Source of the DNA: Chitinophaga rupis
GTDB taxonomy: Bacteria > Bacteroidota > Bacteroidia > Chitinophagales > Chitinophagaceae
DNA: 64,000 nucleotides
Assembly: GCF_900109685.1 (NCBI RefSeq)
Contig: NZ_FOBB01000002.1
Location: 186,001 to 250,000, forward strand
Reading direction: 5' to 3'
The notes beneath the pieces are model-generated. The model made no database searches and was not told the DNA's origin. It saw only the letters and a list, made by a program, of their open reading frames with translations. Below are positions 34,571 through 42,992 of the stretch, piece by piece. Both the position numbers and the translations under genes were made by a program. Within the stretch, counting starts at the first letter, position 1, and every line of letters begins with the position of its first letter.

Positions 34571-36034
34571 ATGAAAAATGTACTGCTCTTTGCTGCCATA
34601 TTAGTACTGCCGCATCTGCCCGGTCTGCGGGTTAATGCGCAGGAAAAAGAGATCCGCTTCCGGGCCGGCACTCCTTCTTTCAATTCCCTGGAACAAAAAC
34701 AACAGGAGTCACAGCGGCCTGCTGAAAACCTTGCTAACGCCCCTGCACCGCCGGCAGCGGTTAGCTTCCGGTATGCTGCAGCTAAAGCATCCCCTGCGGT
34801 TGTACATATCATGGCTACATACAAACCCGGTTATCAACGCCCGGATATAAATCCGTTTTCAAAATTTTATAATGATGAGCTATGGCCTAATACCAATAAC
34901 AGGCCTGCCGGCAAAGACTATACCGGCAGCGCATCCGGTGTAATTCTAAGCAGCGACGGTTATATTGTAACCAACTATCATGTTGCGGCAAATACCTTAT
35001 CCGTTGAAGTGCAGCTGCCTGATAAACGCACCTATGATGCGCAGCTGGTTGGCGCCGATTCGCTCACTGATCTGGCTTTATTGAAGATACAGGCCAGGGG
35101 ATTGCCGTTTGTTGCATTTGGCAGCACAGACTCTGTGGCCGTGGGCGACTGGGTGCTGGCTATCGGCAATCCACTGAACCTGGAATGTACTGCAACGGCA
35201 GGTATTGTAAGCGCAAAGTCCAGGAGCATTAACACCCTGGAAGAAAAAGGCGGCATCTCATCCTTCATACAAACAGATGCCGTTATGAACGATGGCAGCA
35301 GCGGCGGGGCGCTGTTGGATTTTAACGGCCGGCTGATAGGGATCAACACCGGCATTTTTACACTTACCGGTACTTACACCGGCTACTCCTTTTCCATTCC
35401 TGTGGAAGTTGTAAGGAAAGTGTGCAATGACCTGTTACGTTACGGAAAGGCCTCCAGGGCCTATATGGGCATTTTCCTGAAAGATATGCCTTATGCGCCC
35501 GGCATATATGTAGATAGTTTGTTGCAGCAGGGCGCCGGAATGAGAGCCGGGCTGCGCAAGGGCGACCTGATCCTGCGCGTGGACGGGCGTGAAATAAAAA
35601 ATGTAACCGCGTTTAATGAAATGATGATGCTGCATCACCCCGGAGATAAGGTGATTGTATCCGCTATACGCAACGGAAAATCATTGAACGTTGCCGTGTG
35701 GCTTAACAGCCAGCAGGAGATAACAACGCAAACAAACGAGGAATATACACCATTGCTGAACAAGCTGGGTATTGAGCTGGCGGATCTTTCAGAAACAGAA
35801 AGGGGCCGGCTGGATATTGATGGCGGGGTAAGGCTTATTAAGGTGCGGCGGGGAACCGTATTTGAATCCAATTGTATTGAACCGGGGTTCATTATACTTA
35901 AGGTTAACAACCAGCCGGTGTATTCCAGGGGTGATCTGCTGCGCACTTTAATGAGCTGCAAAGGAAGAGTATTGCTCACGGGTATTTATGATGATCATCC
36001 TGATGCACCCTATATGGTGGAACTTACGCTATAA
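34571..36034 (+). CDS. HtrA/DegQ-like periplasmic serine protease with PDZ domains (HtrA-1)
   Basis: The ATG at 34571 (MKNVLLFAAILVLPHLPG) starts the signal peptide and leaves the -7 element outside; the open frame begins at 34526, inside an operator. Of 487 residues the protease domain holds the triad His in VTNYHVAA, Asp in DSLTDLALLKI and Ser in NDGSSGGALL, where the common GNSGG is GSSGG. A first PDZ domain spans about 290-375 (MGIFLKDM..LHHPGDKV) and a second, more divergent one ends the protein (GFIILKVNNQPVYSRGDLLRTL). It is a likely periplasmic protease/chaperone for damaged envelope proteins. A paralogue lies at 44310. Confidence 0.93.
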   Translation: MKNVLLFAAILVLPHLPGLRVNAQEKEIRFRAGTPSFNSLEQKQQESQRPAENLANAPAPPAAVSFRYAAAKASPAVVHIMATYKPGYQRPDINPFSKFYNDELWPNTNNRPAGKDYTGSASGVILSSDGYIVTNYHVAANTLSVEVQLPDKRTYDAQLVGADSLTDLALLKIQARGLPFVAFGSTDSVAVGDWVLAIGNPLNLECTATAGIVSAKSRSINTLEEKGGISSFIQTDAVMNDGSSGGALLDFNGRLIGINTGIFTLTGTYTGYSFSIPVEVVRKVCNDLLRYGKASRAYMGIFLKDMPYAPGIYVDSLLQQGAGMRAGLRKGDLILRVDGREIKNVTAFNEMMMLHHPGDKVIVSAIRNGKSLNVAVWLNSQQEITTQTNEEYTPLLNKLGIELADLSETERGRLDIDGGVRLIKVRRGTVFESNCIEPGFIILKVNNQPVYSRGDLLRTLMSCKGRVLLTGIYDDHPDAPYMVELTL

Positions 36035-36059
36035 CCCGTAACCCACTATGCGGGCGGGT

Positions 36060-36124
36060 TGATGACGATCATTCGTTTACTTGAGCATAGTCATTTTCTA
36101 CAGGTGAGTTTAACTATAGCTTAG
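36060..36124 (+). promoter_or_regulatory. Paired operators and -7 element of the hsp20 operon
   Basis: TGATGACGATCA (36060-36071, perfect) and TGAGCATAGTCA (36082-36093) start 22 bp apart. GTCA begins 27 nt before TAGCTTAG (36117-36124). The ATG is 40 bp further on. Confidence 0.87.
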
Positions 36125-36153
36125 CATTATAAATTTTTTAACCAATTAAAAAC

Positions 36154-36159
36154 AGGAGG
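36154..36159 (+). promoter_or_regulatory. Strong Shine-Dalgarno sequence of hsp20
   Basis: AGGAGG lies five bases before the ATG at 36165. Such a full anti-16S match is unusual in this window, where most genes have weak or no Shine-Dalgarno sequence, and implies high translation. Confidence 0.85.
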
Positions 36160-36164
36160 TAATT

Positions 36165-36614
36165 ATGTCACAACAAACATTAACCAAACAGGCTTCCACC
36201 TTACCATCTTTATTCGATGATTTTTTTAAACCCTGGAGAGACTGGTCCCTGGACTTTAACGGCGGCCGTTCCTTTGCTGCTACTGTTCCTGCAGTGAACG
36301 TAAGCGAAGATAAGGACAACTACAAGGTTTCCATGGCAGCCCCGGGTTTGAAAAAAAATGATTTTAAGATTGATGTGGAAGGCAATGTGCTTACCATTAG
36401 TGCGGAAACTGAGGAAAAGAAAGAAGAAAAGAACGGGCGGTTCAGCCGTCAGGAATACAATTACAGCAGCTTCTCCCGCAGTTTTAACCTGCCGGAAACC
36501 ATCCGCAAGGATAAAATAGAAGCACAATATGAAGATGGCGTTTTGAGCCTGAAGCTACCTAAGAAAGAAGAAGCCCGGAACGATACTGCCAGTATGCACA
36601 TTGATGTAAAATAA
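36165..36614 (+). CDS. hsp20: Hsp20 / alpha-crystallin small heat-shock protein
   Basis: 149 residues. The alpha-crystallin domain runs from about VPAVNVSEDKDNYKVSMAAPG (~residue 43) through FKIDVEGNVLTISAE to the YEDGVLSLKLPKKEE strand (~125-139). This is the usual length and order, with a variable N-terminus (LFDDFFKPWRDW). It acts in the cytoplasm as an ATP-independent holdase that keeps unfolded proteins soluble. It is the head of a probable operon: a stem-loop follows (36627-36672), then a bactofilin-like protein, a USP and an unknown gene. A paired operator and an unusually strong ribosome site suggest very high induced expression, as for HspX in the DosR regulon. Confidence 0.97.
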   Translation: MSQQTLTKQASTLPSLFDDFFKPWRDWSLDFNGGRSFAATVPAVNVSEDKDNYKVSMAAPGLKKNDFKIDVEGNVLTISAETEEKKEEKNGRFSRQEYNYSSFSRSFNLPETIRKDKIEAQYEDGVLSLKLPKKEEARNDTASMHIDVK

Positions 36615-36626
36615 CACCAGCTTGCG

Positions 36627-36672
36627 CCGGGTTCAATTCCTGCCTGGTTACCCGGGCAGGAATTGAACCCGG
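36627..36672 (+). terminator. Long perfect stem-loop after hsp20 (attenuator or mRNA stabiliser)
   Basis: CCGGGTTCAATTCCTGCC (36627-36644) is the exact reverse complement of GGCAGGAATTGAACCCGG (36655-36672). Three further pairs (one G-U) close a TTAC loop, for about 21 bp. No T-run follows, so it is a poor intrinsic terminator. A 3' barrier protecting hsp20 mRNA or lowering read-through into the next gene is more likely. Confidence 0.7.
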
Positions 36673-36753
36673 TCTCAGCATCTTCCGGTTGTGTCAGTGC
36701 CTGTAAATGTTTTTAGATCCTGTTTTTTATTGCACCTGATAAACCTGCAAGTC

Positions 36754-37947
36754 ATGAAAAAGTTAATATTCCTGCTGCTCTTATCACTGCCGGCGACCGG
36801 CTTTAGCCAGCGTGTATTATACGGTTCACATGTCTTAATTGACAAACCGGTGAATGAAGATGTTTATGTGGCCGGCGGTACGGTGACTATTAACGCGCCC
36901 GTACATGGCGATCTGGCAGTGGCCGGGGGCACCGTTATTATTAACGATACGGTGACCAATGACATCCTGGTGGCCGGCGGTAATGTAACCTTAAATAGTT
37001 TTAGTGGTGATGATGTACGCTGTGCAGGCGGTAATATAAATGTACAAAATACAATAGCCGGCGACCTGGTGATCACCGGGGGTACAATACAAATAAGCAG
37101 GCCCGCTGTAGTGGAAGGCAACCTGCTTACCGGCGGCGGAGAGGTTATACTGGATGGTACTGTGAAAGGAATGGTTAGGGCGGGTAGCAGGTTGTTGAAA
37201 ATAAACGGCCTCGTAGAAGGTCCGCTGGATGCACGCGCTGTAGAGCTGAATCTCAGCGGCACTGTAAAGGGTAATACAATTATATCCACGCAAAAGTTAT
37301 ATATAGGTCCACGTGCCGCATTGCTAAAGGGCGTACGGTACTGGAATGGCAACGGAGCGGCAGATTTTGGCACTGCTGTTAAAAACGGGCGGCCTGTTTT
37401 TGATGCCTCGCTGAAAATGGACCAGCCCCGCTGGCATTATCTTGGTTTTGCATCATTCCTGGTATTGATATGGTACCTGGCCACCGCATTGTTATTCATT
37501 ATACTTATACAGTACTTCTTTGGTAGAACCATGCAAAAAGCCGGTGAGGCAATTACCGGCAATGTATCCCGCTTTACCGGTACAGGGCTATTGTTTGTAA
37601 TACTTACGCCGGTTGCTATCACAATTATTTTTCTTAGTCTAGTGGGTATTCCGCTTGCCCTGTTAATGCTCATTGCATATGTATCCCTGCTGTTGCTGGC
37701 ATCTGTAATTGTATCTGTGGTGCTGGCAAATTGGGTAAATGCAGCTTATGGAAGAAAGCACAATTTCTGGAAGCTGGTTTCCAATGCGCTGGGCATTTTC
37801 ATCGTCCTGAAGTTTATTTCCCTTGTGCCGGTACTTGGCTGGCTGATCAACCTGCTGGTGGTTAGCCTGATATTTGGCTCGCTGCTGCTGAATATACGCT
37901 GGCCGCACCGGGCCGCTCATACCCCCGGAGCTGCCGCCGTTGGCTAA
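36754..37947 (+). CDS. Membrane protein with bactofilin-like polymer-forming domain
   Basis: The ATG at 36754 is preferred because it starts a signal peptide (MKKLIFLLLLSLPATGFSQ); the open frame begins at 36691. The 397 residues have an extracytoplasmic right-handed beta-helix of ~170 residues with a repeating V-x-V-A-G-G-x-V pattern (VYVAGGTVTINAPVHGDLAVAGG split over ~38-62). This resembles the bactofilin/CcmA polymer-forming domain. It is followed by about four transmembrane helices from ~230 (FASFLVLIWYLATALLF). The arrangement outside-to-membrane is typical of predicted envelope polymer proteins in Bacteroidota. The function is unknown; a mechanical or surface role during stress is an inference. 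Confidence 0.82.
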   Translation: MKKLIFLLLLSLPATGFSQRVLYGSHVLIDKPVNEDVYVAGGTVTINAPVHGDLAVAGGTVIINDTVTNDILVAGGNVTLNSFSGDDVRCAGGNINVQNTIAGDLVITGGTIQISRPAVVEGNLLTGGGEVILDGTVKGMVRAGSRLLKINGLVEGPLDARAVELNLSGTVKGNTIISTQKLYIGPRAALLKGVRYWNGNGAADFGTAVKNGRPVFDASLKMDQPRWHYLGFASFLVLIWYLATALLFIILIQYFFGRTMQKAGEAITGNVSRFTGTGLLFVILTPVAITIIFLSLVGIPLALLMLIAYVSLLLLASVIVSVVLANWVNAAYGRKHNFWKLVSNALGIFIVLKFISLVPVLGWLINLLVVSLIFGSLLLNIRWPHRAAHTPGAAAVG

Positions 37948-38010
37948 AGGTCACCGGCTGCTGCTAAAAAAAATATCCGATAATATCTGACCTGAATAAA
38001 ACAAATCATT

Positions 38011-38847
38011 ATGAAAAAGATCATTGCTGCTATTAATGCCCTTCATTTTACGGAGGAAGAGCTGCAAAGCTATGAATATATTGCAAAGGAGCTGAATGGC
38101 CGTGTTACGGTTGTATTCCTGGAGAACCTGACAGTGCAGGAGCTCCAGCTGGCGAATGCCTATACTGATATGTACACGATGGATTATGCCAGAATGGCCG
38201 CAGAAACCAGGGAGCAAATGGACATAATCCTGAAAGAGAACCTGCAGAAGTTTAACCGGATCTGCGCCGAAAATAACCTGGATTTCAAACTGCATGAGGC
38301 AAAAGGTTTACCTGTGGAAGAGGTAATAACAGAGAGCCGGTTTGCAGATCTGTTGCTGATCAACGCGAACACTTCCTTTTCTATGTTGCGTAACAGCAAC
38401 CCGCCGGCCTTTGTAAAAGATGTGCTGGCACATGCGCAATGCCCGGTAATGGTGCTGCCTGAAATGTTGCATCCCATTAAAGAATTGGTTTTTTCTTATA
38501 ATGGCTCTTTTTCTTCCATGTACGCCATCCGCCAGCTAACGCAGCTTTTTAGCGGCTTTTCCGATGCCAGGGTGAATGTAGTATATGTTGCAGAAGGCGA
38601 TAATAAAGTGATGCCGCATGGAAAGCTGGTGCGGGATTACCTGGAAGAGCATTACGAGGACGTGAAGTTCACAGTGCTGAATGGCGATCCCGGAGCTGAG
38701 TTCCTGGCGCTTCTGTTACACCGGAACGATTGCCTTGTAACGTACGGGGCTTACGGAAGAAGCCGGCTTTCCCGGTTCTTTCATCACAGCGACGCGGAAA
38801 CGGTTCTGCGGACCATCAACATTCCTGTGTTCATTACACATCCTTAA
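38011..38847 (+). CDS. Universal stress protein, tandem UspA domains (USP-2)
   Basis: 278 residues. Domain 1 (~1-150) ends HAQCPVMVLPEMLHPIKELV, split by the domain boundary, and domain 2 (~155-278) contains YNGSFSSMYAIRQLTQLF and a loop YGAYGRSRLSRFFHHSDAETVL with G-2X-G but His in place of the last Gly. It is closely similar to the USP at 45836, including the same length, YNG.FSSMYAIRQ, LNGDP..EFL and the IPVFITHP end, so the two are paralogues. It follows the bactofilin-like gene by 63 bp with no operator pair and is probably expressed from the hsp20 promoter. Confidence 0.94.
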   Translation: MKKIIAAINALHFTEEELQSYEYIAKELNGRVTVVFLENLTVQELQLANAYTDMYTMDYARMAAETREQMDIILKENLQKFNRICAENNLDFKLHEAKGLPVEEVITESRFADLLLINANTSFSMLRNSNPPAFVKDVLAHAQCPVMVLPEMLHPIKELVFSYNGSFSSMYAIRQLTQLFSGFSDARVNVVYVAEGDNKVMPHGKLVRDYLEEHYEDVKFTVLNGDPGAEFLALLLHRNDCLVTYGAYGRSRLSRFFHHSDAETVLRTINIPVFITHP

Positions 38848-38865
38848 CCAATAAAGATCCAGGTT

Positions 38866-39561
38866 ATGAACCATACTTTTTCATATCCGGAATTGCAGCA
38901 AAAGTTTTGTGAAGGATTTGAATTTTTCCCTTTCAGAAACCTGGAGCAATACGGGAAATTTATATACAAACGCTACGCAAACGTACAAGACCTGCAGGGA
39001 GTGCTGGATTGTTACGATTTTGAAAATAACCTATATGGCCTGAGTGCGCGGGTGTTGTTGCTGATGATGCAGCAGAAAAACATACCCGCTGCAGCTGCGC
39101 TGCTTACACAGCTGAAGGAAGTTAGCGCCTTTTTCACCAGGCAATGCCATGGAATGCACCTGTTGTTCTACGCGGAGATGATAGATGCGCTGGAAACCTA
39201 CAATGGTATCCTGTTCATTTACCAGCGCGATGTGCAGCAGAATATTGAAAAACAGCTGTGTGATCCGGGCCGTTTCGAGCAGGAAACAGCGGTGGTGAGT
39301 ATTGGTACCATAAAGCACATACAGGTGGTAATAACGGAATTTGCTGACAGCACTGACATAATGAATGATTTTTTGAATGAGCGTATAGCCCCTGATATTG
39401 GAAATGCAGGTTTCGAATTGCCAAAGACGGAAGCAGCTATTATTACAGACCTTTCACGGAAACTATTGGAGTTTAAGGACCTGATGAGAAAAACCGGGTA
39501 TATAATGAAGCAATGGGAAACCCGGCTTGCACAGTTGCAGTTACAGGAGGTTATGAACTGA
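38866..39561 (+). CDS. Conserved-looking protein of unknown function
   Basis: 231 residues, mostly alpha-helical, no signal peptide or membrane helix; I do not recognise a family. It reads MNHTFSYPELQQKFCEGFEF at the start, with an internal Cys-containing stretch FFTRQCHGMHLLFYAEMIDALE and a C-terminal amphipathic helix (EFKDLMRKTGYIMKQWETRL). Several short acidic helices suggest a cytoplasmic protein-protein role. It lies 18 bp after USP-2 and ends the hsp20 operon. The downstream space (39570-39634) holds the next operator pair. Confidence 0.75.
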   Translation: MNHTFSYPELQQKFCEGFEFFPFRNLEQYGKFIYKRYANVQDLQGVLDCYDFENNLYGLSARVLLLMMQQKNIPAAAALLTQLKEVSAFFTRQCHGMHLLFYAEMIDALETYNGILFIYQRDVQQNIEKQLCDPGRFEQETAVVSIGTIKHIQVVITEFADSTDIMNDFLNERIAPDIGNAGFELPKTEAAIITDLSRKLLEFKDLMRKTGYIMKQWETRLAQLQLQEVMN

Positions 39562-39569
39562 TCCCGGGC

Positions 39570-39634
39570 TGATGACAATCAGTAAAACTCTTGCCGGCAG
39601 TCATTTATCAGAAGTTGCCATTGAGGTATCTTGG
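39570..39634 (+). promoter_or_regulatory. Paired operators and -7 element of the hydrolase-like gene
   Basis: TGATGACAATCA (39570-39581, perfect) and TGCCGGCAGTCA (39592-39603) start 22 bp apart. GTCA begins 27 nt before TATCTTGG (39627-39634). The leader to the ATG at 39721 is about 80 nt. Confidence 0.83.
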
Positions 39635-39720
39635 GGGAGAAAATGGTTAAAAGGTTACCAGTTAATTGTTATAAATACCGCCACAATATTCTACCCTGAT
39701 AATACTTAACTACTCTTTTT

Positions 39721-40419
39721 ATGAAATGCTTTTTTCATGATACAGTTAAAATCCCGGTGGGCGAGGTTATGCTGGAGGGAGAGTTTACACTCCCCCAGGA
39801 TGCCGGGTCCATCGTGGTTTTCAGCCATGCCAGCAGCCGTAGCCGTTTCAGCCGCCGCTACCAAAAGATAGCGCGCGAATTACAGCACCTGGGATATGGT
39901 ACCTTGCTTTTAGACCTGCTAACGGAGCAGGAGGACGCGGCGTATTATTATACACGTTGTGATATTGAGCTGCTAACCCGCCGGCTCACTGGTGTTACAG
40001 AATGGCTGGAAGGTTATGAACCGGCAGCCCATCTGGGCATTGGCTACCTGGCAGCAGGTACCGGCGCTGCTGCCGCATTAAGGGCCGCCTACTACCTCCC
40101 GCATGTGCTGGCAGTGGTTTGCCACGGCGGACGGCCGGACATGGCGGACGATATCCTGTCAAAAGTGGAAACGCCGGTATTATTAATAGCCGGGGATCTT
40201 GACCAGGATATGCTGGAACATAACCGCTTTGCAATGGAAAAGCTGCAGTGCCGGAAGAAATTAGTGGAGATAAAAGGTGCAGGGCAGCTTTTTGTGGAAA
40301 ATGATGCCATTGCGCGTGTGACCGCTGAGGCAATCAGCTGGTTTAACCACTACCTGCATGTTCCCAAACCTGTACCAAAATATGTACCCAGGCAGGTACC
40401 CAGGCTCCAGGTTTTATAA
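39721..40419 (+). CDS. Dienelactone-hydrolase-like protein lacking the usual catalytic residues
   Basis: 232 residues with the alpha/beta-hydrolase layout of the small dienelactone hydrolase family. VVFSHASSRSRFSRRYQKIA replaces the oxyanion strand, then come LLLDLLTEQE, HLGIGYLAAGTGAAAALRAA, CHGGRPDM, LLIAGDLDQDM and EIKGAGQLFVENDA. In family members known to me the elbow is GASTGAAAAL with Ser as nucleophile and the last motif is GATHLFEE with the catalytic His. Here Ser is Gly and His is Gln, while the Asp remains, so it is probably a pseudoenzyme or acts differently. The C-terminal tail repeats PKPVPKYVPRQVP. It heads a two-gene operon under an operator pair. Confidence 0.85.
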   Translation: MKCFFHDTVKIPVGEVMLEGEFTLPQDAGSIVVFSHASSRSRFSRRYQKIARELQHLGYGTLLLDLLTEQEDAAYYYTRCDIELLTRRLTGVTEWLEGYEPAAHLGIGYLAAGTGAAAALRAAYYLPHVLAVVCHGGRPDMADDILSKVETPVLLIAGDLDQDMLEHNRFAMEKLQCRKKLVEIKGAGQLFVENDAIARVTAEAISWFNHYLHVPKPVPKYVPRQVPRLQVL

Positions 40420-40451
40420 ACCTACTTGTTCATTCTTTAAACCCGTTTTTT

Positions 40452-40964
40452 ATGCGTGGTAATATACTGTCTCCCGAATATATGCTATCCAATTTAATAG
40501 CATTTTTATTGCTGATACTGGCGATAAAACGACCCCTGATCACCCGGGCAATAATAAGCCTGATATTTTTAGGCGCCGGCTGCTATAATGGAATACTGGC
40601 CATTTATTATCCCGAACGCTACCTGATCTATGCTGACCTGACCGCATCCCCCATGTATGAAACATTTATCAGGGGTGCATTCAGCCGTCATATAACCTCC
40701 TATATTATGTTCATTGCCGTTATGCAGCTCATAACCGGAACCTTAATAGGATGGAAGCGCGGGTGGATGAAAGCTGCCCTGGGAGCGGCTGCGATCTTTC
40801 TTATTGGTATTGCGCCCTTAGGCGCCGGCTCAGCGTTCCCCTGCAGTATTTTGCTGGCCATCGCCTGCCTGATACTAATTTTTGATGCGGGAGAAGAGTC
40901 GTTACCGGACGCATTGCACAGGAAATATCTGAAAGGCGCCGGTTATCATGGAAAATACAAATAA
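40452..40964 (+). CDS. Predicted integral membrane protein, unknown function
   Basis: 170 residues with four or five hydrophobic helices (MLSNLIAFLLLILAI, AIISLIFLGAGCYNGIL, HITSYIMFIAVMQLITG, AALGAAAIFLIGIAPLG, SILLAIACLILIF). The two polar stretches are YYPERYLIYADLTASPMYE and a C-terminal tail EESLPDALHRKYLK. There are no motifs I can name. It begins 33 bp after the hydrolase-like gene and ends just before a GCAA-loop terminator shared with the convergent ABC operon. Confidence 0.75.
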   Translation: MRGNILSPEYMLSNLIAFLLLILAIKRPLITRAIISLIFLGAGCYNGILAIYYPERYLIYADLTASPMYETFIRGAFSRHITSYIMFIAVMQLITGTLIGWKRGWMKAALGAAAIFLIGIAPLGAGSAFPCSILLAIACLILIFDAGEESLPDALHRKYLKGAGYHGKYK

Positions 40965-41006
40965 TACCTGTTGTTACTAAAACACCTGCTATACATTTAC
41001 ACGTTC

Positions 41007-41037
41007 AGGACCAGCGGCAACGCTGGTCCTGTGTTTT
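41007..41037. terminator. Terminator between convergent operons, GCAA tetraloop
   Basis: AGGACCAGCG (41007-41016) pairs perfectly with CGCTGGTCCT (41021-41030) around a GCAA (GNRA) tetraloop. GTGTTTTA follows on the right. On the left the flank is TTTACACGTTC, so termination is likely strongest for the + strand transcript. Confidence 0.75.
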
Positions 41038-41038
41038 A

Positions 41039-41713
41039 TCACCCTGTTATTTTCCCGTCCACCATTTGAATGATCCGGTCTGACCTGCGCGCGAAATCTT
41101 CATCATGTGTAACGGTTATAATGGTATTACCCTGCTGCGCAATCTCATGAAAGATGTCAAATATAATAGCGGTATTGGCGGAGTCCAGGTTACCGGTAGG
41201 TTCGTCTGCCATTATAATATCCGGTTTATTTATCAATGCCCTGGCAATGGCAATCCTTTGCTGCTGCCCGCCGGAAAGCTTGCCCGCCGGCTTGCCGGCA
41301 AGATCCTGCATTTGCATTTGTTGCAGCTTTTCCATGGCTTGCTGTTCAATAGCCGCGGTATCCAGCGCCCCCAGCTTGATGGCAGGCATCATTACATTTT
41401 GCAGTACGGTAAACTCCGGCAGCAGGTAATGGAACTGGAACACAAACCCAATGTGCCGGTTCCGGAACCGTGCCAGCGCGCGCTCATTTAAACCGCTTAC
41501 CACGGTGTTGTTTATGGTAATGGTGCCTTCGTAATCAGTATCCAGGGTAGAAAGCAGGTATAACAGCGTAGATTTTCCACATCCGGATTTCCCCATAATA
41601 GAAATAAACTCGCCTTTCTGCACGGTGAGCGATACATCATTCAGTACATGAAATTCCTGCGGCTCGTGAAAGTACTTATTGAGCTTAACAGCTTCCAGAA
41701 CGGGTGTTTGCAT
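41039..41713 (-). CDS. ABC transporter ATP-binding protein (LolD/MacB-type)
   Basis: 224 residues with a complete nucleotide-binding domain: Walker A GKSGCGKSTLL, Q-loop FQFHYLLPEFT, signature LSGGQQQRIAIARAL, Walker B DIIMADEPTGNLDS and a switch His in TVTHDEDFA. The LPEFTVLQNVMMPAI stretch is typical of the LolD/MacB/FtsE group that works with FtsX-fold permeases. It is the last gene of an operon: membrane-fusion protein (42993), permease (41724), then this ATPase, with 10 bp between permease and ATPase. Confidence 0.95.
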   Translation of the reverse strand: MQTPVLEAVKLNKYFHEPQEFHVLNDVSLTVQKGEFISIMGKSGCGKSTLLYLLSTLDTDYEGTITINNTVVSGLNERALARFRNRHIGFVFQFHYLLPEFTVLQNVMMPAIKLGALDTAAIEQQAMEKLQQMQMQDLAGKPAGKLSGGQQQRIAIARALINKPDIIMADEPTGNLDSANTAIIFDIFHEIAQQGNTIITVTHDEDFARRSDRIIQMVDGKITG

Positions 41714-41723
41714 AATATAAGTG

Positions 41724-42986
41724 TTATCCCCGGAGAATGGCTACCGGGTCAATTTTAGCTGCTTTAAGGGCCGGCAGCATACCGGCCAGGAAAGTAGTAA
41801 GAATGCCAAACAGCATCCCAAAGAAATAATATTGGCTTTCAAAAAGCACCGGGAAGAATTTTATGCTTACATAACCATCTTCCGGGAATGGTACCCTGGA
41901 CATGCCAAACGATAACAGGAACCCCAGTAATAATCCCAGCAGGCCGCCGGCTATGCCTATAATGAGCGACTGTGACAGGAATATCTGCATTATATCCGCC
42001 CCCGTAAAACCCTGCGCTTTTAAAATAGCAATGTCTTTCAGCTTATTGGTAATAACCATGTTCATGATGTTATAAATACCAAAACCGGCTACTACCAGCA
42101 ATGTAAAGCTCACTACATAGGTGAGCGTATCACGGATGGTATTGCCGGCCTTGATGGAGGCATTTACCACCTCCCAGTCATCTGCCGTATAACCGTATTT
42201 CCTTGCATAAACTGCAGCCAGCTTTTTTGCCTCGCGGGTATCTTTGAGTTTTATACGGATGTCGGTAATATAATCGCGGTCTTTGCCCAATAGCTGCTGC
42301 ATGCTGGCAAGATTGATATACGCCCTGAATTCATCCATGGTAGAAATGCCGAACTTAAAAAGACCCACCACCCTGCAGCGCAGCTGGGTGCCGGATTGTG
42401 TAGTAAGCGTTACCAGGTCGCCGGGAGCGAGGTTCAGGTCTTTTGCAAGCTTGTAACCCATTATAATGCCGTTGTCCATGCGAAGCAGGTCATCCGTACG
42501 GCCGGCGATCATTTTTGCCGACAGGCCAAACATTTTATCCTCCGCCATAATATCCACACCGTCCACGCTGGCCGCCCACTGCACGGGTCCGTAATTGAAA
42601 ATAACCAGGGAAGAAAGCAGGGGAGATACTGCCAGGATCCTGTCCGACTTTCGCAGGTCATTCACAATTCCCGGCGCATTTTTAATATTCAGGTTTACCT
42701 GTTTCGGTTTGGGATGCCGTACAATTATCCATTTGCCTGCCGGGTCAGAAAAATAGCGGCCGGCCAGCGAGGTGGAATAATCCGTGTTTAATTTGTTGTA
42801 GATCCGGATGTCTGCGGTGGTAGACATCATAAGGTCCTGCAGGAACTGGTTCACGCCTTTCATAAAGCTGATCATGAGAATAAACATGGCAATGCCAAAG
42901 GTTACGCCCAGCATGGCCACCACCGTTTGCCGCTTACGGGCAAGCAGCTGTACACGGGCAATATTAAGATTAAGACCTAACGACAT
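41724..42986 (-). CDS. ABC transporter permease, FtsX fold (MacB/LolE-like)
   Basis: 420 residues: an N-terminal helix (TVVAMLGVTFGIAMFILMISF), a periplasmic domain of ~230 residues, then three C-terminal helices (YVVSFTLLVVAGFGIYNIMN, LLGLLLGFLLSFGMS and FFGMLFGILTTFLAGMLPALKAA). The loop LKDIAILKAQGFTGADIM is the conserved FtsX cytoplasmic segment that touches the ATPase. With the lipoprotein-like membrane-fusion protein upstream it forms a tripartite-type exporter or mechanotransducer; no outer-membrane channel gene is present here. The gap to the fusion protein is six bp. Confidence 0.93.
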   Translation of the reverse strand: MSLGLNLNIARVQLLARKRQTVVAMLGVTFGIAMFILMISFMKGVNQFLQDLMMSTTADIRIYNKLNTDYSTSLAGRYFSDPAGKWIIVRHPKPKQVNLNIKNAPGIVNDLRKSDRILAVSPLLSSLVIFNYGPVQWAASVDGVDIMAEDKMFGLSAKMIAGRTDDLLRMDNGIIMGYKLAKDLNLAPGDLVTLTTQSGTQLRCRVVGLFKFGISTMDEFRAYINLASMQQLLGKDRDYITDIRIKLKDTREAKKLAAVYARKYGYTADDWEVVNASIKAGNTIRDTLTYVVSFTLLVVAGFGIYNIMNMVITNKLKDIAILKAQGFTGADIMQIFLSQSLIIGIAGGLLGLLLGFLLSFGMSRVPFPEDGYVSIKFFPVLFESQYYFFGMLFGILTTFLAGMLPALKAAKIDPVAILRG

Positions 42987-42992
42987 AGCTAT

